Positions 43,234 through 51,195 of a DNA stretch of 64,000 bases are shown here, one piece after another. The notes under the pieces are model-generated. The model saw only the letters and a program-made list of their open reading frames with translations, searched no databases and was not told the origin of the DNA. The stretch is from positions 62,001 to 126,000 of the forward strand of contig NZ_JAUSWB010000003.1 in the NCBI RefSeq assembly GCF_030814955.1, written 5' to 3'. The stretch's first letter is position 1. The number at the start of each line of letters is the position of its first letter. Both the position numbers and the translations under genes were made by a program. The DNA comes from Planomicrobium stackebrandtii (GTDB lineage: Bacteria; Bacillota; Bacilli; Bacillales_A; Planococcaceae).

Positions 43234-43336
43234 ATGTACAAAGCAAAACCGGCAGAAGAAAAAATCCCGCTAATAATCAAATATTTTCAATTTATATGCA
43301 CCAAAGCGGCAAAATGAGGTAGCATTAGAAAGGTAA

Positions 43337-43350
43337 TGAAAACGCTAACA
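43337..43350 (+). promoter_or_regulatory. Catabolite-responsive element (cre) before the AtoE-type gene
   Basis: TGAAAACGCTAACA matches all 14 positions of the consensus TGWAARCGYTWNCW. It lies 16 bp before the start codon, so CcpA would block transcription when glucose is present. Confidence 0.8.
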
Positions 43351-43365
43351 AAGGGGAGTCAGAAG

Positions 43366-44685
43366 ATGAAAGGAATTATCCGTTTTTCCAATAATTTGAT
43401 GGAAAGATATTTGCCCGATCCGTTTTTATTCGTTATTATTTTAACGCTCGTTGTGTTCGGGATGGGCTTGGGATTGACCGGTTCTTCGCCTGTTGAAATG
43501 GTCGCCTTCTGGGGTGAAGGATTTTGGGCGTTATTAGCGTTCTCCATGCAGATGGTGCTTGTACTGGTGACCGGATTTGTGTTGGCAAGCAGCCCGATTT
43601 TCAAAAAGGGACTCGGAAAACTGGCGAGCTTTGCAAAGACGCCGGGCAGCGCAATCATTTGGGTAACCTTGGTGTCACTTGCTGCGAGCTGGATCAACTG
43701 GGGATTTGGTTTAGTAATCGGTGCATTATTCGCAAAGGAATTGGCGAAACGAGTTGAGCATGTCGATTACCGGCTACTAATTGCAAGCGCTTACTCTGGG
43801 TTTATCATTTGGCATGCCGGGTTCTCGGGTTCGATTCCATTGTCGATTGCGACAGACGGCCATCCGTTCATGGACCAAATTGGCATTATTCCAACGGGAG
43901 AAACGATTTTTGCCAGCTATAACTTGATCATCATTGCCGCGTTAGTTATCATTCTTCCTTTGTTAAACCGGTTGATGATGCCGAAAAAAGAAGAAACCGT
44001 GGTCGTCGATCCAAAAGTGCTGGTGGAACCCGTAGCCGAGGAGCAACCGGCGAAAGCGGACATGACACCGGCAGAACGGCTGGAAAACAGCTGGATTTTG
44101 TCTGCCATCATCGGAATTCTAGGTATTGCATTTGTCGCTTATTATTTCATTCAAAATGGTTTTGCGTTAACACTCGATTTGGTTAACTTCATGTTCCTGT
44201 TCCTCGGAATCCTGTTCCACGGAACGCCGCGCAGATACTTGGTTGCGGTCCAAGAAGCCGTCAAAGGAGCGGGGGGCATCATCATCCAGTTCCCGTTTTA
44301 TGCAGGGATCATGGGGATGATGACCGCATCCGGTTTGGCAGCCGTCATTTCGGATGCATTCGTCAGCATTTCTACGGCAGAGACCTTCCCGCTTTTCGCC
44401 TTTTTAAGCGCAGGACTCGTTAACTTCTTCGTCCCTTCAGGGGGCGGACAATGGGCCGTGCAAGGACCGATCATGCTGGAAGCTGCTGAAATGCTCGGCA
44501 GCGACACTGCAAAAGTCGCGATGGCTGTGGCATGGGGAGACGCTTGGACGAATATGATCCAGCCGTTCTGGGCATTGCCGGCACTGGCAATTGCAGGACT
44601 GAAAGCTAAAGACATCATGGGCTTTTGTCTGATTGTGTTGTTTGTCAGCGGCGTGGTGATTGGGCTTGGGTTGTTGTTTTTGTAG
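43366..44685 (+). CDS. Short-chain fatty acid transporter, AtoE family
   Basis: 439 aa polytopic membrane protein of the AtoE/TIGR00366 family, with about ten to twelve hydrophobic segments. Characteristic stretches are LMERYLPDPFLFVI at the N-terminus, SLAASWINWGFGLVIGA, HAGFSGSIPLSIA, FHGTPRRYLVAVQEAVKGA and FFVPSGGGQWAVQGP. It should import short-chain fatty acids such as acetoacetate or butyrate. The ATG at 43366 has GGGGAG eight bases upstream and aligns with the family start; an in-frame ATG at 43336 would lie before the cre site. Monocistronic, under likely CcpA repression. Confidence 0.92.
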   Translation: MKGIIRFSNNLMERYLPDPFLFVIILTLVVFGMGLGLTGSSPVEMVAFWGEGFWALLAFSMQMVLVLVTGFVLASSPIFKKGLGKLASFAKTPGSAIIWVTLVSLAASWINWGFGLVIGALFAKELAKRVEHVDYRLLIASAYSGFIIWHAGFSGSIPLSIATDGHPFMDQIGIIPTGETIFASYNLIIIAALVIILPLLNRLMMPKKEETVVVDPKVLVEPVAEEQPAKADMTPAERLENSWILSAIIGILGIAFVAYYFIQNGFALTLDLVNFMFLFLGILFHGTPRRYLVAVQEAVKGAGGIIIQFPFYAGIMGMMTASGLAAVISDAFVSISTAETFPLFAFLSAGLVNFFVPSGGGQWAVQGPIMLEAAEMLGSDTAKVAMAVAWGDAWTNMIQPFWALPALAIAGLKAKDIMGFCLIVLFVSGVVIGLGLLFL

Positions 44686-44700
44686 ATGAAAATATTAATT

Positions 44701-44734
44701 ACGGTCTTGCCTTTTTTAAGGTAGGGCCGTTTTT
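44701..44734 (+). terminator. Rho-independent terminator after the AtoE-type gene
   Basis: A 13 bp stem ACGGTCTTGCCTT / AAGGTAGGGCCGT with G-U pairs and a short T loop, followed by TTTT. The next 245 bp are AT-rich and carry no gene. Confidence 0.85.
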
Positions 44735-44981
44735 GTGTTTAAGAGTATATAAACTTGAGAAGAACGCAGTAGGTTTAATACAGATTTTCAAAACGAGTGA
44801 AAAATAATGAATGAAATTTAATTATGCTAGTGCTATACAAACCCATTAAATGTTGTGGTATATTAGTTTTATATAGTACAAAAGAAATAGTTATATAGGA
44901 GATGAAATCCTATTAGTGTATGTAAATAGATTAACAGAAGTTTAATATCAAATCTTCACTATCTGAAAGGAGCGTGTACTT

Positions 44982-45764
44982 ATGAGGAAAAGTAAAAAGA
45001 TGTTATCGGCTGCTGGACTAATTGTTCTTTTAAGCGGTTGTGGGCAAGAGGCTGTTGAGACAGACGAACCTGTGCTTGAAGTGGCAGAAGAAGTCGAAGC
45101 TGCAGAGACAGAAAAAGCTGAAACAGAAGAAAAAGCAGAGGTTGAGACAGCAGAAAAAGAAGCGGCTGAGGCTGAAGAGAAAGCAAAGGCTGAAGCAGAA
45201 GCGAAAGCAACAGCGGAAGAGGAAGCGAAGGCCGAAGCAGAAGCGAAGGCACTAGCAGAAGCTGAGGCAAAAGCCGAAGAACAAGCAAAAGCCGAGGCTG
45301 AAGAAGCAGAAAGCCAAGCAGCAGAAAATGCTGGCTCAGCTTCACAGCAGCAAGCGATAGGAATGGCTGAAGATTATATCGAGTATACTGCGTTTTCGCA
45401 AAGCGGCCTTGTCGAGCAACTGGAATTCGAAGGTTTTGATAACGCGGATGCAACTTACGCTGTAGAACAAATCGATGTAAATTGGAGCGAACAGGCAGTA
45501 AAATCAGCTGAAGATTATATCTCCTATACGCCGTTTTCGCAAAGTGGATTAGTCGAGCAATTGGAATTTGAAGGCTTTAGCAACGCCGACGCAACTAACG
45601 CAGTTGGAGTACTAACGGTGGATTGGAGTGAACAAGCCGTTTTGGCAGCCCAAGACTATATCGAGTACACTTCTTTTTCAAGATCTGGATTGATCGAACA
45701 ATTGGAGTATGAAGGATACAGTAATGCAGATGCTACTTATGCCGTGGATGCGATAGGGCTTTAG
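44982..45764 (+). CDS. Ltp-type lipoprotein with three C-terminal repeats
   Basis: 260 aa. Lipobox LSGC with Cys20, then a long Ala/Glu/Lys helix (about 25-120) that should extend through the wall, then three repeats of about 47 residues (starting near 124, 171 and 218). Each contains A.(D)YI.YT.FS.SGLIEQLE.EG..NADATYAV, the host-cell-surface lipoprotein Ltp motif. In Streptococcus thermophilus phage TP-J34, Ltp blocks DNA injection by other phages (superinfection exclusion); many chromosomal homologues are not in prophages. No phage genes are seen here. GAAAGGAG before the ATG decides the start. Confidence 0.88.
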   Translation: MRKSKKMLSAAGLIVLLSGCGQEAVETDEPVLEVAEEVEAAETEKAETEEKAEVETAEKEAAEAEEKAKAEAEAKATAEEEAKAEAEAKALAEAEAKAEEQAKAEAEEAESQAAENAGSASQQQAIGMAEDYIEYTAFSQSGLVEQLEFEGFDNADATYAVEQIDVNWSEQAVKSAEDYISYTPFSQSGLVEQLEFEGFSNADATNAVGVLTVDWSEQAVLAAQDYIEYTSFSRSGLIEQLEYEGYSNADATYAVDAIGL

Positions 45765-45820
45765 TAAAATGATCAATAATTAAGTAGTTTAGATCAGACG
45801 CCTAAAATCAAATAAAAAAT

Positions 45821-45857
45821 TTAAAACCGCTAAATAACATTGTTATTAGCGGTTTTA
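45821..45857 (+). terminator. Rho-independent terminator after the Ltp-type gene
   Basis: Stem TTAAAACCGCTAA.TAACA / TGTTATTAGCGGTTTTAA. Confidence 0.85.
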
Positions 45858-45926
45858 AAATGTCATTACTAAGTTTTTATTAGCTGCAAAATACGCGCCA
45901 GTAGAGCGATTATTCAGGAGGAATCA

Positions 45927-46643
45927 ATGAATTCAAACACGTCTTTTTTAGTGTCAATGTGGGCAATTATATTTAAATGGATTGAAAAAATTTCTATTTT
46001 TCATTTTATTCGTTGGATTTTTCCAAGCTTGAGAAGGAGTTATTGGTTTGTAGACGCTTGGGTATTATTTAATTTAGTGTTTAGCGTAGTATCGGTCTTT
46101 ATACTAGCTTATGGTGATATAAGTAAAATCTATAGCTATCTGCTTGTTTTTTATGGGTTGTTTCGTGTGCTGGAAATATTCGTTTATCAAGTAAACGTAC
46201 TATTATTTCATCCGCTTCAAAATCAAGCCAGCTATTCGATACATAGTCACAGGCGAATGATAATTGCATTGGTACATAATTTCTTTGAAATTATATTTTG
46301 GTTTGCCGTGTCCTATTTAGCATTCAACATTAATTTTGGAAATGAATTTGCCAATCTAAATCCATTTTCAGTTATTTATTTCAGTATGTTGACGATGGTC
46401 AGTTATACCAGCACAATCGCGGCTGAAGGCTGGTCGCTAACCGCTATTTTGATTTTGCATTTTCAGGCGATTGTCGGAGTATTTATGACTTTAATATCTC
46501 TCTCCAGGTTTATTTCATTGTTTCCGAAGCCAAAAGAAATGGATGCTTTTCAGGAAGAAGAAATTTTGTTGAAAAAAGTGGAGCTATTAGAGAAGCAAGT
46601 AAACAAGTTGATTCGTTTAACGCAAAGTCAAAGAAGAAGATAG
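45927..46643 (+). CDS. Channel-like membrane protein with C-terminal coiled coil
   Basis: 238 aa. Membrane segments at about 45-62, 70-88 and 112-132, then a re-entrant-loop-like stretch (FSVIYFSMLTMVSYTSTIAAEGW, about 150-173, quoted in part) and a final segment (about 175-200), ending in a charged coiled coil (LLKKVELLEKQVNKLIRL). The pattern helix, pore loop, helix resembles the two-helix core of Ion_trans_2 potassium channels, but the filter position reads SYTST where channels have TxGYGD. It could be a relative with altered selectivity or an unrelated protein. GGAGG ten bases before the ATG. AT-richer than its upstream neighbours. Confidence 0.65.
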   Translation: MNSNTSFLVSMWAIIFKWIEKISIFHFIRWIFPSLRRSYWFVDAWVLFNLVFSVVSVFILAYGDISKIYSYLLVFYGLFRVLEIFVYQVNVLLFHPLQNQASYSIHSHRRMIIALVHNFFEIIFWFAVSYLAFNINFGNEFANLNPFSVIYFSMLTMVSYTSTIAAEGWSLTAILILHFQAIVGVFMTLISLSRFISLFPKPKEMDAFQEEEILLKKVELLEKQVNKLIRLTQSQRRR

Positions 46644-46750
46644 AGTTGCATCATAAGAAACCTTAAAGTGAAGAGACATGAATTTACAGTGCCAGAATAG
46701 GTTTTTTACAATGGTGAATGATAGCTAACTGCATTAACAAAGGAAAAACC

Positions 46751-46796
46751 AAAGAACACCGATTTCCAGCACTCTACTGGATAATCGGTGTTCTTT
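46751..46796. terminator. Bidirectional terminator between convergent genes
   Basis: A 14 bp stem AAAGAACACCGATT / AATCGGTGTTCTTT, with inner TCCAG / CTGGA, between the plus-strand channel-like gene and the minus-strand antitoxin gene. Confidence 0.8.
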
Positions 46797-46906
46797 GTCA
46801 ATTCGGATTAAACATAATAATGATCAGTATCATAGACATATTAATAGAAAGACAGCAATAATCGAGATGACAAAATACCTCATACACCCATATAAGGCAG
46901 CAATGC

Positions 46907-47230
46907 TCATAGAGAAATAATTTTCTGCTCTTCCGCCAAATGCGGTTCGTTTTTCAGAATTTCCAACAGGCGGCGTGCAGAACCACTTGGCTGGTTTGTT
47001 CCACGCTCCCAGGATTCGATGGCTTTGATTGATACACCCATAAGCGCAGCAAAAGATTTTTGAGTCAAGTTCATTTGAAGACGAAGGGACTTGATTTCTT
47101 CAGCAGTAAAGAGAGCCAGTTCTTTTATTTCGACTTTTTTGGTTCTGGCTTTTGAAGGTTTACCTTTAGCATGGTCAATAGCCTGATCCAGACTTGTTTG
47201 CAGATCATTAAAGAATTGATCTTCAGTCAT
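46907..47230 (-). CDS. HigA/NadS-type antitoxin, XRE HTH (no toxin gene visible)
   Basis: 107 aa. N-terminal 50 residues rich in Lys and Asp, then an XRE helix-turn-helix (about 55-95; MNLTQKSFAALMGVSIKAIESWERG, quoted in part). This matches antitoxins of the HigA/NadS group encoded after a RelE/HigB-type toxin. Directly upstream on the same strand there is only about 100 bp before a palindromic operator (47333-47353), not enough for a toxin. A 26-codon open frame there (about 47230-47310) may be a remnant. AGAAAGGATG before the ATG supports the start. Probably an orphan that may still bind its operator. Confidence 0.85.
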   Translation of the reverse strand: MTEDQFFNDLQTSLDQAIDHAKGKPSKARTKKVEIKELALFTAEEIKSLRLQMNLTQKSFAALMGVSIKAIESWERGTNQPSGSARRLLEILKNEPHLAEEQKIISL

Positions 47231-47332
47231 TTTTTATTCATCCTTTCTTGTGTCAGAAGGAAGCAGTAGGATTGGGAACAGACGTATGAATAGAAGGCAA
47301 CTAAAGATCCGCATATCTATGGTTTATTAATT

Positions 47333-47353
47333 ATACCCTATTCAATAGGGTAT
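47333..47353. promoter_or_regulatory. Perfect 21 bp palindrome, candidate antitoxin operator
   Basis: ATACCCTATT-C-AATAGGGTAT. Sites of this type are bound by HigA/XRE antitoxins at their own promoter. It lies 103 bp upstream of the minus-strand antitoxin start and 145 bp upstream of the plus-strand gene at 47498, so it could control either. Confidence 0.6.
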
Positions 47354-47497
47354 ATAAAATTGAGCAGCACACAGTGACGCAACACGGTTGTTTTATATTT
47401 GTATTGATGCAATAAATACTGGTATATATGTAGTGATCAAGCTCATGTTCTTTACGAGGACTGGGCTATTTTAAGGTTTTTAAGAGGAGTGATTCCA

Positions 47498-47728
47498 ATG
47501 GGCGAAACATTTTTGATTGCTCGCCATATGGGTGGAAGAGAAACAGCTATTCTAAAAACAAGTCATCGAGAAGCGGTACGAGCTATTCGCGAAAACAAGG
47601 GAACAGCTTTTCAATTGGCGGTACTCGGTGGAAAAAACATAAACACAGTAAAAAGAGTATATGGCGAATATGCACCTTATCGCACGGTTGATTCTCTCGA
47701 TGGCTTACTTTCTTATGTGAAAAGGTAA
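47498..47728 (+). CDS. Small hypothetical protein (76 aa)
   Basis: Starts GETFLIARHMGGRETAILKT and has a basic middle (REAVRAIRENKGTAFQLAVLGG). Soluble, no membrane segment. AGAGGAG eight bases before the ATG at 47498 decides the start over an in-frame GTG at 47489. No family recognised. It lies between the antitoxin operator and a terminator, and is transcribed away from the antitoxin gene. Sequence composition is like the core genome and unlike the AT-rich genes that follow. Confidence 0.65.
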   Translation: MGETFLIARHMGGRETAILKTSHREAVRAIRENKGTAFQLAVLGGKNINTVKRVYGEYAPYRTVDSLDGLLSYVKR

Positions 47729-47829
47729 TTCATCAAGTGGAATATAAGACTACAAAAACAAGCTGGAAATTTTAAATAACTGTACCTTAGTATTCTGGTA
47801 TTCCTAACAAAAATAGAATAGAAAATTGA

Positions 47830-47871
47830 GAAACCTCCAAGCAGTATTCATGCTTGGAGGTTTCTTTGTTT
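47830..47871 (+). terminator. Rho-independent terminator
   Basis: Stem GAAACCTCCAAGCA / TGCTTGGAGGTTTC with a 7 nt loop, then TTTGTTTT. Confidence 0.85.
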
Positions 47872-48475
47872 TGAAGATGAAAACCCACGATTCGCCATCA
47901 GCAAATCGTCCTCTAGCCCATTTCAATCTCACCGCTCTGTCCGTCCACATAATCAATGCCCCATTCGCAATTCCCTGACGATGAAAAGAAGTATGATTAA
48001 TGTGCCAATACATATTCTCTTAATGCAAATCACCTCTAGTTAGGTGGATGGATATGAGGGGATGAAAGTTATGTGTAAGCTCGGAACCAGCAAAACAAAA
48101 TAGAGAAGATAATACTGATAAAATTGTATAAATATTTGAGGAATTTAAATAAAAATAGTGAAATAATGTTAATGTAATTATAGTGAAGCAAAGAAAAGCA
48201 ATAGACTATCTAAAAAGAGATAGGGCACAACAAGAAATACCTATAACAAAAATGTCTTCGGAATTTATAAACATTGTACTTGAGCAGCAAAACGCTAGTC
48301 TTCTTTTACAGCATGTATAAGAAAAAGAAAAGTTGTTTTTAGACGATTTCCTTATCTCAGATGACAAAAACCTATTTTTAATAAAATGTAGTCTATTTTA
48401 ACTTACGAATTCACTTAATATGAATATAGTCTATATAACTAGAATTTAAATGATTAAAAAATGGAGGAATACATT
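47872..48475. other. 600 bp AT-rich gap at the left side of the restriction island
   Basis: No supported gene. A 69-codon minus-strand frame (to 48013) runs through the terminator hairpin, and a 45-codon plus-strand frame (48183-48320) has no ribosome site; both could be gene remnants. AT content rises sharply after about 48050, marking the change to the AT-rich island genes. Confidence 0.5.
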
Positions 48476-49528
48476 TTGCCAATTATTGAAAAGATGATTG
48501 TTCATAATTTAAATTTAAAAGGAAATCGTCCTATTTATAGCGAAGGTTTAATCAACTTAGAAAGTTTGGATCATAGAGATGACGCATTGGAATTTTTCAA
48601 AGAGCATATTAGAAATAATAGGCTTCAGGGGCATACTAAAATATGCAAATTTAGTGATAGTCAAGCAAACCATGTGAAAACCTCAATTAATGAGATGAGC
48701 AATCTTTACTCCAATCCTCGTGAAGATTATTCTTTTGATGAGTTATTTAAAAGAAAATCTATTGTTATTACAGACCATTTAGCCAATTCAATGCGAGGGA
48801 AATCTAGTAGCGATGGCTCTATTTTCATATTTCTCTATACTTACGAAGAATCAAGATTTTTAGGCCTATTAAAAATGGATCCCAACTTAGGGATACAGGT
48901 GAATGATGATTTAACTTTAACTGTTCGCCCTTCAATGTTACCAAGTACAAAAGAAAAACTTCACAAATCAGCTTTTATCAAATTTCAAAGCCAATTTATT
49001 ACTGACGAAGCACATCTATTTGTTCTAGATAGACAACAAACTCAAGATGAGCCTGCAAAATATTTTCTACGTGATTTTTTGCAAGCAATAGAAAAAGCGA
49101 ATAGCAGTAACCTAACAACTGCTATTGAAAGAGAGATTAAGGTTGAAATTTGCGGTAGGATTGAAGACCCTCGTATTGTTAGTGAGTTTAGTTCGAGATT
49201 AAAAACAACATTAATTCATGCTGATAGATTTAATCTTGATGAAGACCTTCCTTTATTAATAAGAGGTCTGTTACCAGATGGATTTGCTATAGAAGAAAGT
49301 ATAAGGGTTATTAAAAATAAAGTAGTGGCGAAATTTCCAGATGCCATTTTCGAATTTGTTCCTGATCCATTAAAAGTTAAAGATTTGATTTACAAAAGTG
49401 AAGACCAGAATGTTACAATAAAAATTCATAGTGCTATCGACGAGAGGTTATTCACTTATACTAAAGACGAAGAAGGTAACACTATTTTTAAGTTTTCTCC
49501 AGCTTTAAATGTTATTCCAAAAAGCTAA
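48476..49528 (+). CDS. NA37 (NdpA/YejK) family nucleoid-associated protein
   Basis: 350 aa that resembles the 37-kDa nucleoid-associated protein family: opening PIIEKMIVHNLNLKGNRPIYSE, an N-terminal alpha/beta part, and a DNA-binding-like central part (FLGLLKMDPNLGIQ, near residue 130, and KSAFIKF near 165). TTG at 48476 is the start: GGAGG lies eight bases before it, and the ATG at 48461 lies upstream of that site. The gene is markedly AT-rich and begins 17 bp before a membrane-anchored protein gene. In this setting, next to a restriction operon, a role in anti-phage defence is possible but not established for the family. Confidence 0.78.
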   Translation: MPIIEKMIVHNLNLKGNRPIYSEGLINLESLDHRDDALEFFKEHIRNNRLQGHTKICKFSDSQANHVKTSINEMSNLYSNPREDYSFDELFKRKSIVITDHLANSMRGKSSSDGSIFIFLYTYEESRFLGLLKMDPNLGIQVNDDLTLTVRPSMLPSTKEKLHKSAFIKFQSQFITDEAHLFVLDRQQTQDEPAKYFLRDFLQAIEKANSSNLTTAIEREIKVEICGRIEDPRIVSEFSSRLKTTLIHADRFNLDEDLPLLIRGLLPDGFAIEESIRVIKNKVVAKFPDAIFEFVPDPLKVKDLIYKSEDQNVTIKIHSAIDERLFTYTKDEEGNTIFKFSPALNVIPKS

Positions 49529-49545
49529 TGTGATAAGGGGCTGTA

Positions 49546-50949
49546 ATGTCTATGGCAATTGTCGAAAAATTCACCCAATACTTACAGCTTTTTAAAGAAA
49601 ATATAGTTCACGATAATGCTGAGGAGTTTATATTAGAGTATGGAGATTTAGAAGAAATAGACAAAAAGCTACCAAATTTATTAATAGATAAAGAGTTTTT
49701 TAAATATACAATAACTTATTATTCTACTCCCTTTCAATCTTTATTTGAGTTTGAAAGTGAAATAGAAAATGTTTATAAGGGAAATTTGGATACTAATGAG
49801 GGAAAGGTTAGAATAGTAATAACTAAAGAAAAATTAGTTAGCTATTTTAATGGAAATATCTCTAATGCTTTTATATTTTTTAGTTGTGAAAATTATATAG
49901 CAAATGGTTTACTCACTAGTATTAGAAATAATGAGTATAAAAATGTACTCTTCTTAATTGGAAATATCGATGCGAATTTATATGAAAATCCTTATTTAAT
50001 CGTCACTGGATTAAATAATATAGTGAATCAAGAATCGAAATTAATAGAAACAACTGACAAAGAGCTCTTTAAAATATTAAATATTGTGTATGACACTAAA
50101 GATATTAATAATTACTATCAAATACCGCATTATTGGCATTTTACAGAAGTAAATTCATTTTTAATTCCATTCTATAAAAAATGTGTTGAATCATTTTTCA
50201 ATTTAATTTCGAATAAAATTAAATTTCCTGAGAATATATACTTGATTAAAGGGCACCATAATCTGGAAATTAGATTAATCTTTGAAGATATAAAATTAAA
50301 TACGACTACATTTATTAATATTATCAATTTCACATTAGATGAGAAAAGACATTATGATAAGTTACTTATCATTAGAAATGTATTAACTACATATTTAAAT
50401 AATTTCTCTACCATTTCACAACTTAATCAACAAATTGATGAAGTATTTTCAACTGCACAGCATCACTTTGAATTATATGTACAAAATGAGATTAAAATTT
50501 TTATTGAACAAAAGAATCAAGTTTTAAATGAGACACTCTCTGTTACAAAACAAGTCTCTCAATTAACTGCTGATATCGGAAATAATTTAAGAAATTTATT
50601 ATTAACGTTGTTCGCAGCGATTGTTATAAGTGTTATTCCCCAGATAGTAGATAATAATAGCAACAGAATCGTGATTATTTTCTTGATCTCATCTTATTTA
50701 TCTTATTTAGGTTTTAGCTTCTATATTTCTTATAAAATTAAAAATCAATTGGACAATTATTTAGAGATCTTCAAAAATTATACTATTTATGTTTCTAGCC
50801 AATCTTTGCGTGGTTTGGATTATCAAAGTCTCAAAAACAAGTTCATTTTGAAAGAAGAAAAAAACTTTCTAAATTTGTTGACGGTTTATAGAGTAACAAT
50901 CTTCGTTTTAATCGTTTTTTCATTAACTATGCTTTTATTTCTTATATAA
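49546..50949 (+). CDS. Membrane-anchored protein of unknown function, partner of the NA37 gene
   Basis: 467 aa, very AT-rich coding sequence. A large N-terminal soluble region (about 1-340) has no recognised motif. Two hydrophobic segments follow (about 349-366 and 373-391), then a 50-residue soluble stretch and a last segment (about 450-466). The soluble-sensor plus C-terminal membrane-segment layout is frequent in abortive-infection effectors, but nothing here proves that. It starts 17 bp after the NA37 gene with AAGGGG upstream, so both are probably co-transcribed. No similarity to the type I restriction subunits downstream. Confidence 0.72.
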   Translation: MSMAIVEKFTQYLQLFKENIVHDNAEEFILEYGDLEEIDKKLPNLLIDKEFFKYTITYYSTPFQSLFEFESEIENVYKGNLDTNEGKVRIVITKEKLVSYFNGNISNAFIFFSCENYIANGLLTSIRNNEYKNVLFLIGNIDANLYENPYLIVTGLNNIVNQESKLIETTDKELFKILNIVYDTKDINNYYQIPHYWHFTEVNSFLIPFYKKCVESFFNLISNKIKFPENIYLIKGHHNLEIRLIFEDIKLNTTTFINIINFTLDEKRHYDKLLIIRNVLTTYLNNFSTISQLNQQIDEVFSTAQHHFELYVQNEIKIFIEQKNQVLNETLSVTKQVSQLTADIGNNLRNLLLTLFAAIVISVIPQIVDNNSNRIVIIFLISSYLSYLGFSFYISYKIKNQLDNYLEIFKNYTIYVSSQSLRGLDYQSLKNKFILKEEKNFLNLLTVYRVTIFVLIVFSLTMLLFLI

Positions 50950-51069
50950 AATCGTTTTTTTCATAAAGATATGGATATGTCTATTATCATACGATCTATT
51001 CTTTCAACGGATTATTTTTCTAGGTAAAGAAGAACTCAAGTCACAATTAGACGATAAAAATATGACAGA

Positions 51070-51098
51070 AGCGGATCCAAATGGGTCTGCTTTTTTTT
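51070..51098 (+). terminator. Rho-independent terminator before the restriction operon
   Basis: A 9 bp stem AGCGGATCC / GGGTCTGCT with two G-U pairs, loop AAAT, then TTTTTTTT. It separates the AT-rich pair from hsdR. Confidence 0.8.
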
Positions 51099-51195
51099 GT
51101 TATAAAACCCATTAAATTAATGTTAAACAATCAAATTACATCAATTTGTGGTAAAATTATGTAAATTACTGCGGAAATTTGAAAGGGGCAGGCAC

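Noticed and set aside
47804..48013. 69 aa minus-strand frame
   Set aside because: It reads through the terminator hairpin at 47830-47871; no family resemblance. At most a gene remnant.
48183..48320. 45 aa plus-strand frame in the AT-rich gap
   Set aside because: No ribosome binding site and no recognisable domain; possibly a decayed gene.
51010..51100. Short frame (GKEELKSQLDDKNMTEA) before hsdR
   Set aside because: It lacks a start with ribosome site and runs into a terminator; may be a gene remnant, but support is too weak for a feature.
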